Shown: positions 63,806 through 64,000 of the stretch, piece after piece
How the letters are laid out: each line of letters opens with the position of its first letter
Numbering within the stretch: position 1 is the first letter of the stretch
DNA from: Maribacter aestuarii
GTDB lineage: Bacteria > Bacteroidota > Bacteroidia > Flavobacteriales > Flavobacteriaceae
Length of the DNA stretch: 64,000 nt
Reading direction: 5' to 3'
NCBI RefSeq assembly: GCF_027474845.2
Contig: NZ_CP107031.2
Location: 248,001 to 312,000, forward strand
Translations under genes and position numbers: made by a program
Notes under the pieces: model-generated
The model's database searches: none
What the model was told of the DNA's origin: nothing
What the model saw: the letters and a program-made list of their open reading frames with translations, nothing else

Positions 63806-64000
63806 CTATTGTTCGTCTTCAAATACGGAGGAGGAATAATCCATTTGGACTCCGGTATTCAGCGCTTCTAACAACCGATAATCTTTTTCCTTTGTTGGAT
63901 TTCGGTTATTGGAATAGCTAAAGGCTACTTTTTGTGTGGATCGGCCTTCTTTTCCTCTAGTGGACACAATATAGTCCATTCCGTTTTTGGACAAGAACTG
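63806..64000 (-). CDS. 3' end of an unidentified gene
   Basis: An open frame enters from the right edge and stops with TAG at 63806-63808, coding the last 64 residues (about) of a longer protein ending SSSVFEDEQ. It contains YIVSTRGKEGRSTQKVAFSYSN. No type IX C-terminal signal or known domain could be recognised. Being 99 bp upstream of the PorP/SprF-like gene in the same direction, it may encode the surface protein that partner helps to display. Confidence 0.55.
   Translation of the reverse strand, partial: QFLSKNGMDYIVSTRGKEGRSTQKVAFSYSNNRNPTKEKDYRLLEALNTGVQMDYSSSVFEDEQ

Noticed and set aside
1..64000. CRISPR arrays, insertion sequences, integrases, phage genes, rRNA
   Set aside because: Searched by eye on both strands; no regular short repeats with spacers, no transposase or integrase motifs and no rRNA blocks were found.

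Overview
The window looks like a chromosomal piece of a marine flavobacterium (Bacteroidota, Flavobacteriaceae). Support comes from low GC, AT-rich spacers without Shine-Dalgarno runs, many Bacteroidota lipoprotein signals (hydrophobic stretch, then xxGC or xxSC), a TonB-dependent receptor with a carboxypeptidase-like plug extension, a PorP/SprF-type protein, GIN-domain and PspC-type proteins, and a heavy load of glycoside hydrolases and sulfatases. The species cannot be named from sequence alone.

Layout. 1-4701 (+): PspC-like and GIN-domain envelope genes, a dipeptide epimerase/oxoamine-synthase-like pair and a small secreted protein. 4772-9974 (-): thioredoxin reductase, then a formylglycine-generating enzyme, sulfatase and Gfo/Idh/MocA oxidoreductase. 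10130-15223 (+): DUF255 thioredoxin-like protein, an unknown membrane protein and an AGCS amino-acid/sodium symporter. 15343-18042 (-): transaldolase-like and transketolase genes. 18280-23761 (-): TonB receptor, fatty-acid-hydroxylase-type membrane enzyme, and a cytochrome/molybdopterin sulfite-oxidase-like pair.

24302-42266 (-) is the centrepiece: nine closely spaced genes in one direction, read as a beta-1,3-glucan (laminarin-like) utilisation operon. In transcription order: a clan GH-A glycosidase joined to an apparent outer-membrane beta-barrel, a glycan-binding-type lipoprotein, a GH16 laminarinase lipoprotein, a multi-module PKD/CBM lipoprotein containing a nearly perfect 516-bp internal duplication, a GH149-like beta-1,3-glucan phosphorylase, a GH17 lipoprotein, a GH30 lipoprotein, an MFS transporter fused to a GH17 domain, and a free cytoplasmic GH17 paralogue of that domain. 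There is no SusC/SusD pair. The suggested route is cutting and debranching outside or in the periplasm, entry through a non-canonical barrel, inner-membrane uptake by a sugar:cation symporter carrying its own hydrolase, and cytoplasmic hydrolysis or phosphorolysis. The enzyme families are well supported; the joint route is inference.

42267-44441 is gene-poor: an intact tRNA-Pro(GGG), a damaged second copy about 1.5 kb away and one small lipoprotein between them, a pattern compatible with an old tRNA-targeted insertion. 44442-60562 is a second carbohydrate region: esterase, VanX-like dipeptidase, beta-lactamase-fold hydrolase, GH130-like lipoprotein, two more sulfatases, two tandem exported isomerase-like TIM-barrel proteins, a GMC oxidoreductase with its small subunit, a sialate-O-acetylesterase-like protein, a Tat-type Gfo/Idh/MocA oxidoreductase and a LacI regulator. 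The mix suggests degradation of a sulfated, esterified glycan, possibly partly through keto-sugar chemistry outside the cytoplasm. The right edge carries a LuxR-type regulator with an abnormal receiver domain, a PorP/SprF-SPOR protein and the 3' end of a further gene.
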